Source: an uncultured Oscillibacter sp. (GTDB lineage Bacteria > Bacillota > Clostridia > Oscillospirales > Oscillospiraceae). From it: a stretch of DNA of 35,153 bases. The stretch's first letter is position 1, and the number at the start of each line of letters is the position of its first letter. Below the pieces are notes generated by a model. It had not been told where the DNA came from. It did no database searches and was given only the letters and a program-made list of their open reading frames with translations. Made by a program: the position numbers and the translations under genes. Shown here one piece after another: positions 16,386 to 22,497 of this stretch. The stretch lies in the NCBI GenBank assembly GCA_947382875.1, contig CANDBG010000026.1, positions 1-35,153 on the forward strand. Direction: 5' to 3'.

Positions 16386-17069
16386 TTACTCCTTTACAAT
16401 CAACGTTGCAAAATACCCGCCGGCTTCCGGCGCATCTTTGGACAGATCCGGAAACAGCCGCTCGCCGGGCAGGCCGCAGTTTTCCGCCAGGGAACTCGTA
16501 CCCAGTTTTCCGCGAACCCGCAGGGCTTCCAGGGCGTTTGGCAGGCGTTTTCCGGACTTCATCAGCACTTTCGTCCCCGGCAGGTCTAAGACGGCCTCCT
16601 CCGGACCGGGCGCAATGTGGAGAGGGGTATGCATTTCCGTCAGGCTGATGTTCAGCCGCGCCGCCGCCGCGCAGAAGCTGGGCACGCCGGGTACCAGTTC
16701 CGTCCGCCAGCCCCTGGGACGCAGAATGTCTGTCAAATAGGCGCAGGTAGAATAAATGGATACGTCTCCCAGGCTCAGCATGGCGACATCCCGGCCCGCC
16801 GCCAGATGCGCCTCAACCTGTTCCGCCGCCGCCAGGTGCGCCGCCCGCAGAGCATCCTGATCCCGTTCCATGGGAAAGTAAAGCGGCACAATGGTTTTAT
16901 TTTCCATTGGGACCGCCCCCGACGCAATTTTCAACGCTAACATTTCGCCGTTTTTCGTCTGCGGCGCGGCAATGACTGTACATTGCTCCAAAATCCGCAC
17001 CGCTTTTTGCGTCAACAGTTCCGGGTCTCCCGGTCCGACGCTGACGCCGTAAAAGATTCCTTGTTCCAT
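16386..17069 (-). CDS. cbiL: Cobalt-factor II (precorrin-2) C20-methyltransferase
   Basis: SAM-dependent C-20 methylation, the first ring methylation after cobalt insertion. It is 227 aa with GVSVGPGDPELLTQKAVRIL at the N-terminus, YFPMERD, LSLGDVSIYSTCAYL and ELVPGVPSFCAAAA, all diagnostic. Start ATG 17069 lies 58 bp inside the end of cbiD, and its ribosome-binding site (GGAGG, 13 nt before the ATG) is part of the cbiD coding sequence. The longer in-frame reading to 17477 lies over cbiD and is not expected to be used. Confidence 0.95.
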   Translation of the reverse strand: MEQGIFYGVSVGPGDPELLTQKAVRILEQCTVIAAPQTKNGEMLALKIASGAVPMENKTIVPLYFPMERDQDALRAAHLAAAEQVEAHLAAGRDVAMLSLGDVSIYSTCAYLTDILRPRGWRTELVPGVPSFCAAAARLNISLTEMHTPLHIAPGPEEAVLDLPGTKVLMKSGKRLPNALEALRVRGKLGTSSLAENCGLPGERLFPDLSKDAPEAGGYFATLIVKE

Positions 17070-18190
17070 AAGCGAATGATTTCCTCCACAGTTTTCGTCT
17101 GGCCCAACACGCCGTATTGATTGGAAAATATTACCGCGCCAACCCGAAACGCGCCTCCGGCACGGCGCTCCAGGTGCTGCTGTATGGCGTCCAGGAGACG
17201 CAACAGCACAGGTTTCCGCAGTCCGGCGCAGTCCAGGGCTTCGATGGCTCCATCCGTCGTGGCGCACTGCATCAGGGCGCGGCAGGTATCCGCATCTGCG
17301 CCGCAGAGCGCCGCGTGCGCGCAAAAAAGTTCCAGGCGGCAATCCGCGTATTTGGAATGCGTGTTCATCACGCCTCCCGCCAGCTTGACCAATTTTCCGA
17401 TGTGTCCCACCAGCAGGACGCTGACAAAACGCTCCACTGCCGCAATGTCCAAGGCGTCGCCGATAAAATTGCTGCATTTGATCCAGGGAACCGCCTGTAA
17501 ATCCGTCCGGCTTTGCAGGAAATCCAGACCATAATTCCCCGGCGTTAAAATGATGTGCTCTGCACCCGAAGCGGCGGCCTGCCGCTGGGCGGCGGCAATG
17601 GTGTCCACAATGGCCTGCTCGCTCATTGGCTCCACAATGCCGGAGGTCCCCAGAATCGAAAGGCCGCCCTCGATTCCAAGGCCAGGGTTGAAGGTCTTAC
17701 GGGCCAACGCCTCCCCGCCGGGGGCGGAAATCACAACCTTCAAGCCGCCCGCGTATCCCGCCGCCGCGCACTCCGTATTTACGGCCTCCGCAATCATCCG
17801 CCGCGGAACACGGTTAATGGCCGCCGCGCCTACCGGCTGATCCAGGCCGGGCCTGGTCACGCGGCCCACGCCCTCGCCGCCGTCAATGACGACTTCTGTT
17901 CCGTCCGTGCGGGAAACCGCTGCGTAAATCCGCAGTCCCGCCGTGACGTCGGCATCATCCCCCGCGTCTTTCTCCACCGCCGCACGGGCCGTCCGACCGC
18001 TGCGGGATACATCCAGCAGCGGCGCTTCTACGCGAAGTCCTTTTGGGGTCAAAAGCGCCATTCGGTTTGGGACCTTTCCCGTCAACAGAAGCCGCGCCGC
18101 TCCCGCCGCCGCCAAAGCGGCACACGTCCCGGTGGTATAGCCGCACCGCAGCTGCTTTTGTCCGCTGCGGATGTAATGCGCAAAGGCCAT
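17012..18190 (-). CDS. cbiD: Cobalt-precorrin-5B C1-methyltransferase
   Basis: Methylates C-1 of cobalt-precorrin-5B. It is 392 aa with the CbiD signature RCGYTTGTCAALAA near the N-terminus, IDGGEGVGRVTRPGL, AINRVPRRMI, LSILGTSGIVEPMSE and HIGKLVKLAGGVMNTHSKYAD. Start ATG 18190 follows AGGAA and lies 2 nt after the stop of the Cys-rich gene. The C-terminus runs 58 bp into cbiL, adding about 20 residues (LWNKESFTASASDRETRNC) beyond the usual CbiD end near FSNQYGVLG; this tail is read in a different frame from cbiL and looks unconserved. Confidence 0.95.
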   Translation of the reverse strand: MAFAHYIRSGQKQLRCGYTTGTCAALAAAGAARLLLTGKVPNRMALLTPKGLRVEAPLLDVSRSGRTARAAVEKDAGDDADVTAGLRIYAAVSRTDGTEVVIDGGEGVGRVTRPGLDQPVGAAAINRVPRRMIAEAVNTECAAAGYAGGLKVVISAPGGEALARKTFNPGLGIEGGLSILGTSGIVEPMSEQAIVDTIAAAQRQAAASGAEHIILTPGNYGLDFLQSRTDLQAVPWIKCSNFIGDALDIAAVERFVSVLLVGHIGKLVKLAGGVMNTHSKYADCRLELFCAHAALCGADADTCRALMQCATTDGAIEALDCAGLRKPVLLRLLDAIQQHLERRAGGAFRVGAVIFSNQYGVLGQTKTVEEIIRLWNKESFTASASDRETRNC

Positions 18191-18192
18191 GG

Positions 18193-18474
18193 TTATTCCT
18201 CGTCAGTCTTTCGCCGTACCAGCTCGAGAATTTCCGGATACCGCCGGATAATGGCATCATAGCTCTCCCGCCGGTGCGGAAACAGGCAGGCGCTGCAATC
18301 CTTAATTCCGCCCGGCGTATAGACGAAATTTCCTCCGCATTTTTCCCCCAGAGCGTACAGCGGGCAATAGCAGAACAGACAGTTATATTCTTCCTCCGGG
18401 ATTCCCGGGTGGCAGGGAAACATCTCACATTCCCGGTTGCAGAAATAAGCGTAATGACGACCTTCCTCGTGCAA
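18193..18474 (-). CDS. Cysteine-rich small domain protein, first gene of the cobalamin operon
   Basis: A 93-aa protein with nine Cys (C12, C16, C21, C32, C35, C37, C46, C60, C63) in a pattern recognised as the Cys-rich small domain family (probably Pfam PF04071): CEMFPCHPG, CLFCYCPLYALGEKCGG, KDCSACLFPHRRESY. Presumably metal-binding and cytosolic; members are often found with cobalamin genes, but no activity is established. The start is inferred: TTG at 18474 with AGAGGAG 9 nt upstream. An in-frame ATG at 18549 lies upstream of the promoter -10 box and so cannot be in the mRNA made from that promoter. It leads the operon, 2 nt before cbiD. A role in cobalt handling is speculation. Confidence 0.85.
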   Translation of the reverse strand: MHEEGRHYAYFCNRECEMFPCHPGIPEEEYNCLFCYCPLYALGEKCGGNFVYTPGGIKDCSACLFPHRRESYDAIIRRYPEILELVRRKTDEE

Positions 18475-18528
18475 AGCAATCAACTCCTCTGTCAAGTCAA
18501 GCAGCCTGCTTCGTACAGGCTCTTTTTT

Positions 18529-18556
18529 AGTATACCATATATTGTACAATTTGCAA
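18529..18556 (-). promoter_or_regulatory. Promoter of the cobalamin operon
   Basis: On the minus strand: -35 TTGCAA (18551-18556), 16-bp spacer, extended -10 TGG-TATACT (TATACT at 18529-18534). The start point would fall near 18522, giving a leader of only about 48 nt. That leader begins with a small hairpin (AGCCTG / CAGGCT, 18503-18521) and is too short for a B12 riboswitch. Confidence 0.75.
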
Positions 18557-18590
18557 AGCCTATCCGGAGAGAATTGGAATGCGGTGGGAC

Positions 18591-18628
18591 AAAAATTGCG
18601 GCGTGCTGGGAACTTGCCAACACGCCGC
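18591..18628 (-). terminator. Intrinsic terminator of thiW-thiM operon
   Basis: An 8-bp GC stem (GCGGCGTG 18598-18605 / CACGCCGC 18621-18628) is followed on the minus strand by AATTTTTG. It lies 5 nt after the thiM stop and before the cobalamin promoter, so it separates the two operons. Confidence 0.85.
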
Positions 18629-18632
18629 CGGT

Positions 18633-19430
18633 TTACAGTTTTTCAATTTGCGCTTCGGATTGCAGGTCCTCCGGCGTCAGCATGGATGCCGTGTCCAGCA
18701 AAGCCGCGCGAAAGCTGCCGGAACCTTTGGTGTTTGTCTCCGCACGGCGGGCGCAGGTCTTCCAGAATACGGACGCCAAAAGAGCGGCTGTTTCCGGGTC
18801 CGGCTCCACCGCGGCAAAGACGCCGCAGAGGATCGAGAGCATACAGCCTGTGCCCGTCACCTGGGTCATCCACGCGCTTCCCCCGCGGACGCACCATACG
18901 CCGCCGGGTCCGCACACAAGGTCTTCCGTCCCGGAGAGCAGAACGGTTGTCTGGCATTGCCTGGAAAGACGTACGGCAGTGTCCAGACGCTGTGCAAGAC
19001 TGGCCTCAGGGCTGTCGACGCCCCGCGCAACGCTTTCAAGTCCTGCCAGGGCCTGCGCCTCACCCAGATTCACCCGCAGAATGGCCGGCGTAAACGCCTC
19101 CAGCATTTCCAGCACGCAGGACCGCCTCCAGACACTCGCGCCCACGCCCACCGGGTCCAGCGTCACCGGACGGCCAAGACGTTCCGCCTCCTGGCCACAG
19201 ATACGGCAGGCACGAAATGTTTCCGCATTTGGTGTGCCGGTATTCAGGACGGTTGCCGCACTGGCAGCCGTGATTTCCAGCATTTCCGGCGGCGCGTCCG
19301 CCATCACCGGACTGGCTCCCGCAGCAAGTGTCAGGTTTGCGCAGTCGTTCGCCGCAACCATGTTGGAAATGCAATGAATGAGCGGTCTTTTTTCCCGCAC
19401 CTTGTCCAGGCGGTTCCATGCAAGACGCAT
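18633..19430 (-). CDS. thiM: Hydroxyethylthiazole kinase
   Basis: Phosphorylates 4-methyl-5-(2-hydroxyethyl)thiazole for thiamin salvage. It is 265 aa with the ThiM signature PLIHCISNMVAANDCANLTL, GASPVMADAPPEM, LDPVGVGAS, RVNLGEAQALAG and the catalytic VTGTGCMLSIL. Two starts are possible: ATG 19436 overlaps the thiW stop (TGATG) but sits only 3 nt from the GGGAGG, while ATG 19430 is 9 nt from it and is preferred. Second gene of a TPP-riboswitch operon with thiW, which imports its substrate. Confidence 0.95.
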   Translation of the reverse strand: MRLAWNRLDKVREKRPLIHCISNMVAANDCANLTLAAGASPVMADAPPEMLEITAASAATVLNTGTPNAETFRACRICGQEAERLGRPVTLDPVGVGASVWRRSCVLEMLEAFTPAILRVNLGEAQALAGLESVARGVDSPEASLAQRLDTAVRLSRQCQTTVLLSGTEDLVCGPGGVWCVRGGSAWMTQVTGTGCMLSILCGVFAAVEPDPETAALLASVFWKTCARRAETNTKGSGSFRAALLDTASMLTPEDLQSEAQIEKL

Positions 19431-19435
19431 TTTCA

Positions 19436-19957
19436 TCAGCCTCCCAAAGCGGCCTGCATGGATTTCAATGCGCCGCTGCGCCGGAGGGCAAAGGTCAAGG
19501 CTCCCGCAAGAACGGACCCGGCCACCGTAGAGATCAGGAACGGAATGATGTAAGCGTAATAAGCCACCTGTCCCGCATCGGCGCCCAGAAAGGCAATGGC
19601 AGCGGGGTAAGCCGCAAGGCCGCCCAGGAGACTGGTCCCCAGCACTTCCGCAGCAAGGACAGCGGAAAGGCTTTTGCTTTTCCAATAGACGAGTCCGCAG
19701 AGCAGCGCGCCGCACATACTTCCAGGAAAGGCCAGCAGGCTCCCGACGCCCAGCAAGTTCCGCAGAAGGCTGGCGGTAAAGGCCACCGCGACGCCGTACC
19801 AAGGCCCGAGGAAAACGGCGCACAGAACGTTCACCATATGCTGTACGGGCGCGCACTTGCTTCCAAAAACAGGAAATGATACGAACACGCTTCCCACAAC
19901 TGCGACGGCACACAAGACGCCGGCGAGGGCTAATTTTTTGATGGATTTGTTTTGCAT
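19436..19957 (-). CDS. thiW: Thiazole-specific ECF transporter substrate-binding subunit
   Basis: A 173-aa membrane protein with about five or six hydrophobic helices, the S-component that captures hydroxyethylthiazole for an energy-coupling-factor transporter. ThiW-like features are VLCAVAVVGSVFVSFPVFGS, then PVQHMVNVLCAVFLGPWYGV and NLLGVGSLLAFPGSMCGALL. Start ATG 19957 is preceded by AAGGAG. The ATPase and T-subunits are not in this window and are presumably encoded elsewhere. TPP-riboswitch control and adjacency to thiM confirm the thiamin-salvage role. Confidence 0.93.
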   Translation of the reverse strand: MQNKSIKKLALAGVLCAVAVVGSVFVSFPVFGSKCAPVQHMVNVLCAVFLGPWYGVAVAFTASLLRNLLGVGSLLAFPGSMCGALLCGLVYWKSKSLSAVLAAEVLGTSLLGGLAAYPAAIAFLGADAGQVAYYAYIIPFLISTVAGSVLAGALTFALRRSGALKSMQAALGG

Positions 19958-20185
19958 AATACGGCTCCTTTGTCTGTAAAGAGTGGCAGGGAGAAAAAAC
20001 AGCGTGTTTCTCCCCGGCGGGGAAAAGCGGTCGAGGCTTTCTGGCCTCCTCTCACGCCGGAACACGGCTTCCCATCGCTGTTTTTACGGCCCGGATGCAG
20101 GGCGCTCCCCCTCCGTCCGCTCCCGGCATAGCCGGGGCGCCGTGAAATCGACTCCCATACCTCCTTCCCATACAAAAATGAGCAT
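19958..20185 (-). other. Long untranslated leader between TPP attenuator and thiW
   Basis: About 230 nt between the riboswitch terminator and thiW. A reading frame covers it, but its start lies in the terminator hairpin and it has no recognisable protein features, so I do not call a gene. It holds an inverted repeat GGGAGAAA / TTTCTCCC (19989-20014) just upstream of the thiW ribosome-binding site, and GC-rich potential stems around 20012-20022 and 20100-20140. Confidence 0.5.
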
Positions 20186-20225
20186 AAAAAACAGGCGGTA
20201 AGCATTTCCGCGAAATGCCGCCGCC
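20186..20225 (-). terminator. Riboswitch-controlled attenuator terminator
   Basis: On the minus strand GGCGG and GCATTT pair with AAATGC and CCGCC, followed by TGTTTTTT (20186-20193). It starts just after the TPP aptamer, as expected for TPP-dependent premature termination of thiW-thiM. Confidence 0.85.
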
Positions 20226-20241
20226 CTCAGAGGTCTTTTGC

Positions 20242-20324
20242 AGACTTCCCTACGGCGGCATGATCCGCATCAGGTTCGAGGGTCGAAGCAAGTGCTTCCT
20301 CTCAGCCTTTCGGCTCCCCTGTCT
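20242..20324 (-). ncRNA. TPP riboswitch (THI element)
   Basis: On the minus strand the conserved blocks appear in order: AGAC (P1), GGGGAGCC, GGCTGAGAGG, ACCCTCGAACCTGAT, GCGGATCATGCCGCCGTAGGGAA and GTCT closing P1 (longest block read here as GGATCATGCC + CGTAGGGAA). The CTGAGA and CCTGAT elements bind the pyrimidine and diphosphate parts of thiamin diphosphate. It lies between a strong promoter and an intrinsic terminator, upstream of thiazole-salvage genes, so TPP should switch transcription off. Confidence 0.97.
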
Positions 20325-20333
20325 TTGCGGGTT

Positions 20334-20362
20334 ATTATGCCACAGGGAATTGGTTTTGTCAA
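20334..20362 (-). promoter_or_regulatory. Promoter of the TPP-regulated thiW-thiM operon
   Basis: Minus strand -35 TTGACA (20357-20362), 17-bp spacer, -10 CATAAT (20334-20339). Transcription would start a few bases before the aptamer P1 stem. The IS element target duplication begins only 7 bp upstream of the -35 box. Confidence 0.85.
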
Positions 20363-20369
20363 GCAGGGG

Positions 20370-20377
20370 CGGAACTG
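20370..20377. repeat. Left 8-bp target-site duplication of the IS element
   Basis: CGGAACTG at 20370-20377, repeated exactly at 21234-21241 on the other side of the element. Eight base pairs is within the range for IS1-family insertions. Confidence 0.88.
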
Positions 20378-21233
20378 GGGAGTGTCCAAACAAGCAGTTA
20401 AAAGAAATCAAAGAGAGAAAAAGGGACAGAGAGACCTGGGTGTTTGGAACGATACAGTTCCTTATGAATTCCAAAGCGGTTGTAGGCCTGAACAAAAAAG
20501 CCAAAACGGCCTGGAGATTCTCCAGCTTTCTTGGAAAACACCGGCTTCTCCTTGCCAGTGTCGGGATATAATGGCGCAAATCAGCGTTGACACTTTCTGC
20601 GGTGAAAGTGTCATTTTTGTTGTGCACATTGTAGATGTGCTTCCCAAGAAAAACGACATCCAAGTACTCACAATAGCCGTCCGTGCAATAATATTCTGCC
20701 TCCGGAGCCGCGTCTACCATCCTCTGGATTGTTTTGGACGTTTTATCCCGGCTTGCCGCGTGGCCTGCGATCTGCCGGGGCTTCCGGCTTACCATTGTCA
20801 TAACGTAAACATTTTCCCGTGTTTCTGTCCGTGGTTTATATTCCAAGTACCAGTACAGCTCATCCAGCTCCACAATGTTCGCTCCCTGGGTGGATTCTTC
20901 CTCAGCGTTCCTCTGATTGACCTTTTTTTATCCAATTGACCACATTTGATTTGTTCATCCCAAGGATTTTCCCTACACCTCGCCCACTGACTCCGCCATA
21001 GTACATTTTGATTGCCAGTTCTCTGGTTTCTTCCGGGTATGCGTACCGTTTCGGCTCGATCGTGTAATATTTGCCGCACTCCTTACACTTGCAGCGTTGA
21101 CTTCCTGATCCGTTATACCCTGCCTTTACCTGGTTTTCTGCTTTTCCTCATCTTGGGCACTTTTTCCATCCCTCTATCGTCTGCTTTCTCATATCTCCTA
21201 TTTTCCCATTATATCTTTATTTTGGCCACTCCC
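20378..21233 (-). mobile_element. IS1-family insertion sequence, 856 bp
   Basis: Bounded by imperfect terminal inverted repeats, GGGAGTGTCCAAA at the left (20378-20390) and GGGAGTGGCCAAA on the opposite strand at the right (21221-21233), with one mismatch, and by 8-bp duplications CGGAACTG. It carries one transposase gene on the minus strand, now broken. It sits between the divergent thi promoter and the tRNA-Leu promoter without damaging either. Confidence 0.9.
20398..21192 (-). pseudogene. IS1-family transposase (InsAB-like), inactivated
   Basis: Start ATG 21192; canonical stop TAA 20398-20400. The N-terminal zinc-finger/HTH part reads CPR(stop)GK, AGYNGSGSQRCKCKECGKYY, GGVSGRGVGKILGMNKSNV; the second Cys codon is TGA at 21148-21150. 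An A7 tract (20923-20929) joins this frame to the catalytic part by a -1 shift, as in IS1 InsA/InsB; frame 0 ends at TGA 20902-20904. The catalytic part has ELDELYWYLE, CTDGYCEYLD and FTAESVNADLR, giving the D, D, E residues. A second lesion, one base missing in a six-base tract at 20494-20499, throws the C-terminus out of frame; restoring it gives AYNRFGIHKELYRSKHPGLS and the normal end FSLFDFF. Two inactivating lesions make this a pseudogene. Confidence 0.9.
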
Positions 21234-21241
21234 CGGAACTG
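21234..21241. repeat. Right 8-bp target-site duplication of the IS element
   Basis: CGGAACTG, an exact copy of 20370-20377, directly after the right inverted repeat. Confidence 0.88.
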
Positions 21242-21281
21242 TGTGTTTGCTTGTTCTGGTGTCAATCCGGCAAAATAAAGG

Positions 21282-21310
21282 TAGACGGCGGCAGGGGGAT
21301 GTGATATAAT
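21282..21310 (+). promoter_or_regulatory. Promoter of tRNA-Leu
   Basis: -10 TATAAT at 21305-21310 with a weaker -35-like TAGACG at 21282-21287, spacer 17 bp, 38 nt before the mature tRNA start. Confidence 0.6.
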
Positions 21311-21348
21311 AAGTAATGAAACAGCAAAGGGTGTGCTGTTGAAAAGAG

Positions 21349-21433
21349 GCGGGTATGGCGGAATTGGCAGACGCGCAGGATTTAGGTTCCTGTGAAGCAA
21401 TTCGTGTGGGTTCGACCCCCACTACCCGTACCA
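21349..21433 (+). tRNA. tRNA-Leu (anticodon UAG)
   Basis: 85 nt. Acceptor GCGGGTA pairs with TACCCGT (one G-U), and CCA is encoded at 21431-21433. The anticodon stem CAGGA / TCCTG encloses loop TTTAGGT with anticodon TAG. There is a class II long variable arm, and the T arm is GTGGG-TTCGACC-CCCAC. It reads leucine CUA/CUN codons. Confidence 0.96.
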
Positions 21434-21507
21434 GCTCAGAAACTCCCAACACCGTTCCGTTTCCGCCCCTGGCGAAAACTGCACTCTGTTGGGAATTTCT
21501 TCGCATT

Positions 21508-21542
21508 TCGGCCTCGACTCGCTTCGCTGGACTCGAGGCCGA
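21508..21542 (+). other. GC-rich hairpin downstream of tRNA-Leu
   Basis: 10-bp stem TCGGCCTCGA (21508-21517) / TCGAGGCCGA (21533-21542) in the 180-nt transcript tail of the tRNA. No U-run follows. It may be a processing or stability element; function unknown. Confidence 0.4.
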
Positions 21543-21615
21543 GCAGGGGAACGCGGGGACGGGGGACGCGTGTCCCTTGAAGAAGTCTACGCACAACAAA
21601 AAGCGACACTGACTG

Positions 21616-21653
21616 GAATCCGCAAGCATTTTGCCTGCGGATTCTGCATTTTT
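21616..21653 (+). terminator. Intrinsic terminator of tRNA-Leu transcript
   Basis: 9-bp stem GAATCCGCA / TGCGGATTC followed by TGCATTTTT. The only clear + strand terminator after the tRNA. Between it and the next gene (21654-21827) I see no gene. Confidence 0.82.
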
Positions 21654-21827
21654 GAGGCGGTTCCGGCAAAGCAAAAAGGTACGAAAACGTAATTTTCTTT
21701 TTATGCAAAAAGCACCTGGATTTTACGGTTTCAAAACGATAAAATAGAACATAAAATCGAAGCCGTTTGCCATAAGACGGCTTTTCCCTACTTTTCAGAA
21801 CCAGAAAATCAATAAGCGGAATGCAAT

Positions 21828-22415
21828 ATGAGCAGCAAAGAAGATTTTTACATTACGGACGGCGTTTTGACCAAATACGTCGGCCCCGGCGGGGAGGTTG
21901 TTATCCCGGAGGGCGTCACAAAAATCGGCAGTCACGCGTTCTATGGCTGCACGGGCCTGCAAAGCGTGACGGTCCCCGCGGGCGTCACGAAACTGGATTG
22001 CCGGACGTTCTTTGGCTGCAAGGGGCTGAAAAGCGTGACCATTTTGGGGCCTGTCGGAAAAATCGACCAGTCGGTGTTTGAAGATTGCCGGCCCCTCATT
22101 ACCGCGCCCTGTACGCCGATTGCTGATTTTGTAACGGGAAACAAGCCCGGCGCGGTCCTGGGTTACGCAAAGTGGTACATGGCAAAGGGAGAAATTGACA
22201 AAGAAGTTCTTGCCGCGAATCTCAAGTACATCAAGGGCCAGAAAAAGCGGCTCTACCCCCTCGCTCTCGAACACGAGGACCTTCTGCAATTGATGTTTGC
22301 GGAAAAAATTATCCCTAAGAAAGACATTGACCTGATTATGGATGAAGCCGACAAACAGCGCAACTACGCCGCCAAAGCCGCCATCATGCAATACAACCAC
22401 GAGAATTTCCAGTAA
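21828..22415 (+). CDS. BspA-type leucine-rich repeat protein, cytosolic
   Basis: 195 aa. Residues about 20-90 are LRR_5/BspA-like repeats with the pattern VVIPEGVTKIGSHAFYGCTG, LQSVTVPAGVTKLDCRTFFGCKG, LKSVTILGPVGKIDQSVFEDC (repeat cores IPEGV, VPAGV, LGPVG; AFYGC, TFFGC, VFEDC). The rest (about 95-195) is a helical, charged tail containing GYAKWYMAKGEIDKEVLAAN and IIPKKDIDLIMDEADKQ. No signal peptide or membrane segment, so unlike secreted BspA proteins it should stay in the cytoplasm. The ribosome-binding site is weak. Such short LRR proteins are frequent in gut Clostridia and their function is unknown; a protein-binding role is inferred from the repeats only. Confidence 0.85.
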   Translation: MSSKEDFYITDGVLTKYVGPGGEVVIPEGVTKIGSHAFYGCTGLQSVTVPAGVTKLDCRTFFGCKGLKSVTILGPVGKIDQSVFEDCRPLITAPCTPIADFVTGNKPGAVLGYAKWYMAKGEIDKEVLAANLKYIKGQKKRLYPLALEHEDLLQLMFAEKIIPKKDIDLIMDEADKQRNYAAKAAIMQYNHENFQ

Positions 22416-22465
22416 GACGCTGCGGACAGAAATGCAATCCATAATCCGACGTTTTCCGATACAAA

Positions 22466-22497
22466 AAAGGGATTCATGCAACTGAATGAATCCCTTT
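22466..22497. terminator. Bidirectional-looking hairpin after the LRR gene
   Basis: 12-bp perfect stem AAAGGGATTCAT / ATGAATCCCTTT, loop 8 nt, 50 nt after the LRR stop. An A6 run precedes it (T-run on the minus strand) and TTTCC follows on the plus strand. Confidence 0.65.

Noticed and set aside
20020-20080. Segment on the minus strand (GGGAAGCCG ... CCGGCGTGAG) recalling part of a cobalamin riboswitch
   Set aside because: The essential CCGCCACTGT core and the B12-box are not present in order, and the segment lies in the TPP leader of thiW, not before a B12 gene.
19930-20205. 91-codon minus-strand reading frame between the TPP riboswitch and thiW
   Set aside because: It starts inside the attenuator hairpin, has no proper ribosome-binding site or recognisable features, and overlaps the thiW start.
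20250-21079. Two separate short minus-strand genes in different frames
   Set aside because: They are parts of one IS1-family transposase joined by a -1 frameshift at an A7 tract, with extra decay lesions; read separately they give nonsense tails.
21349-21833. tRNA-Leu as attachment site of an island
   Set aside because: No partial repeat of the tRNA 3' end is found downstream and no tyrosine integrase is nearby; the serine recombinase element starts 4 kb away.
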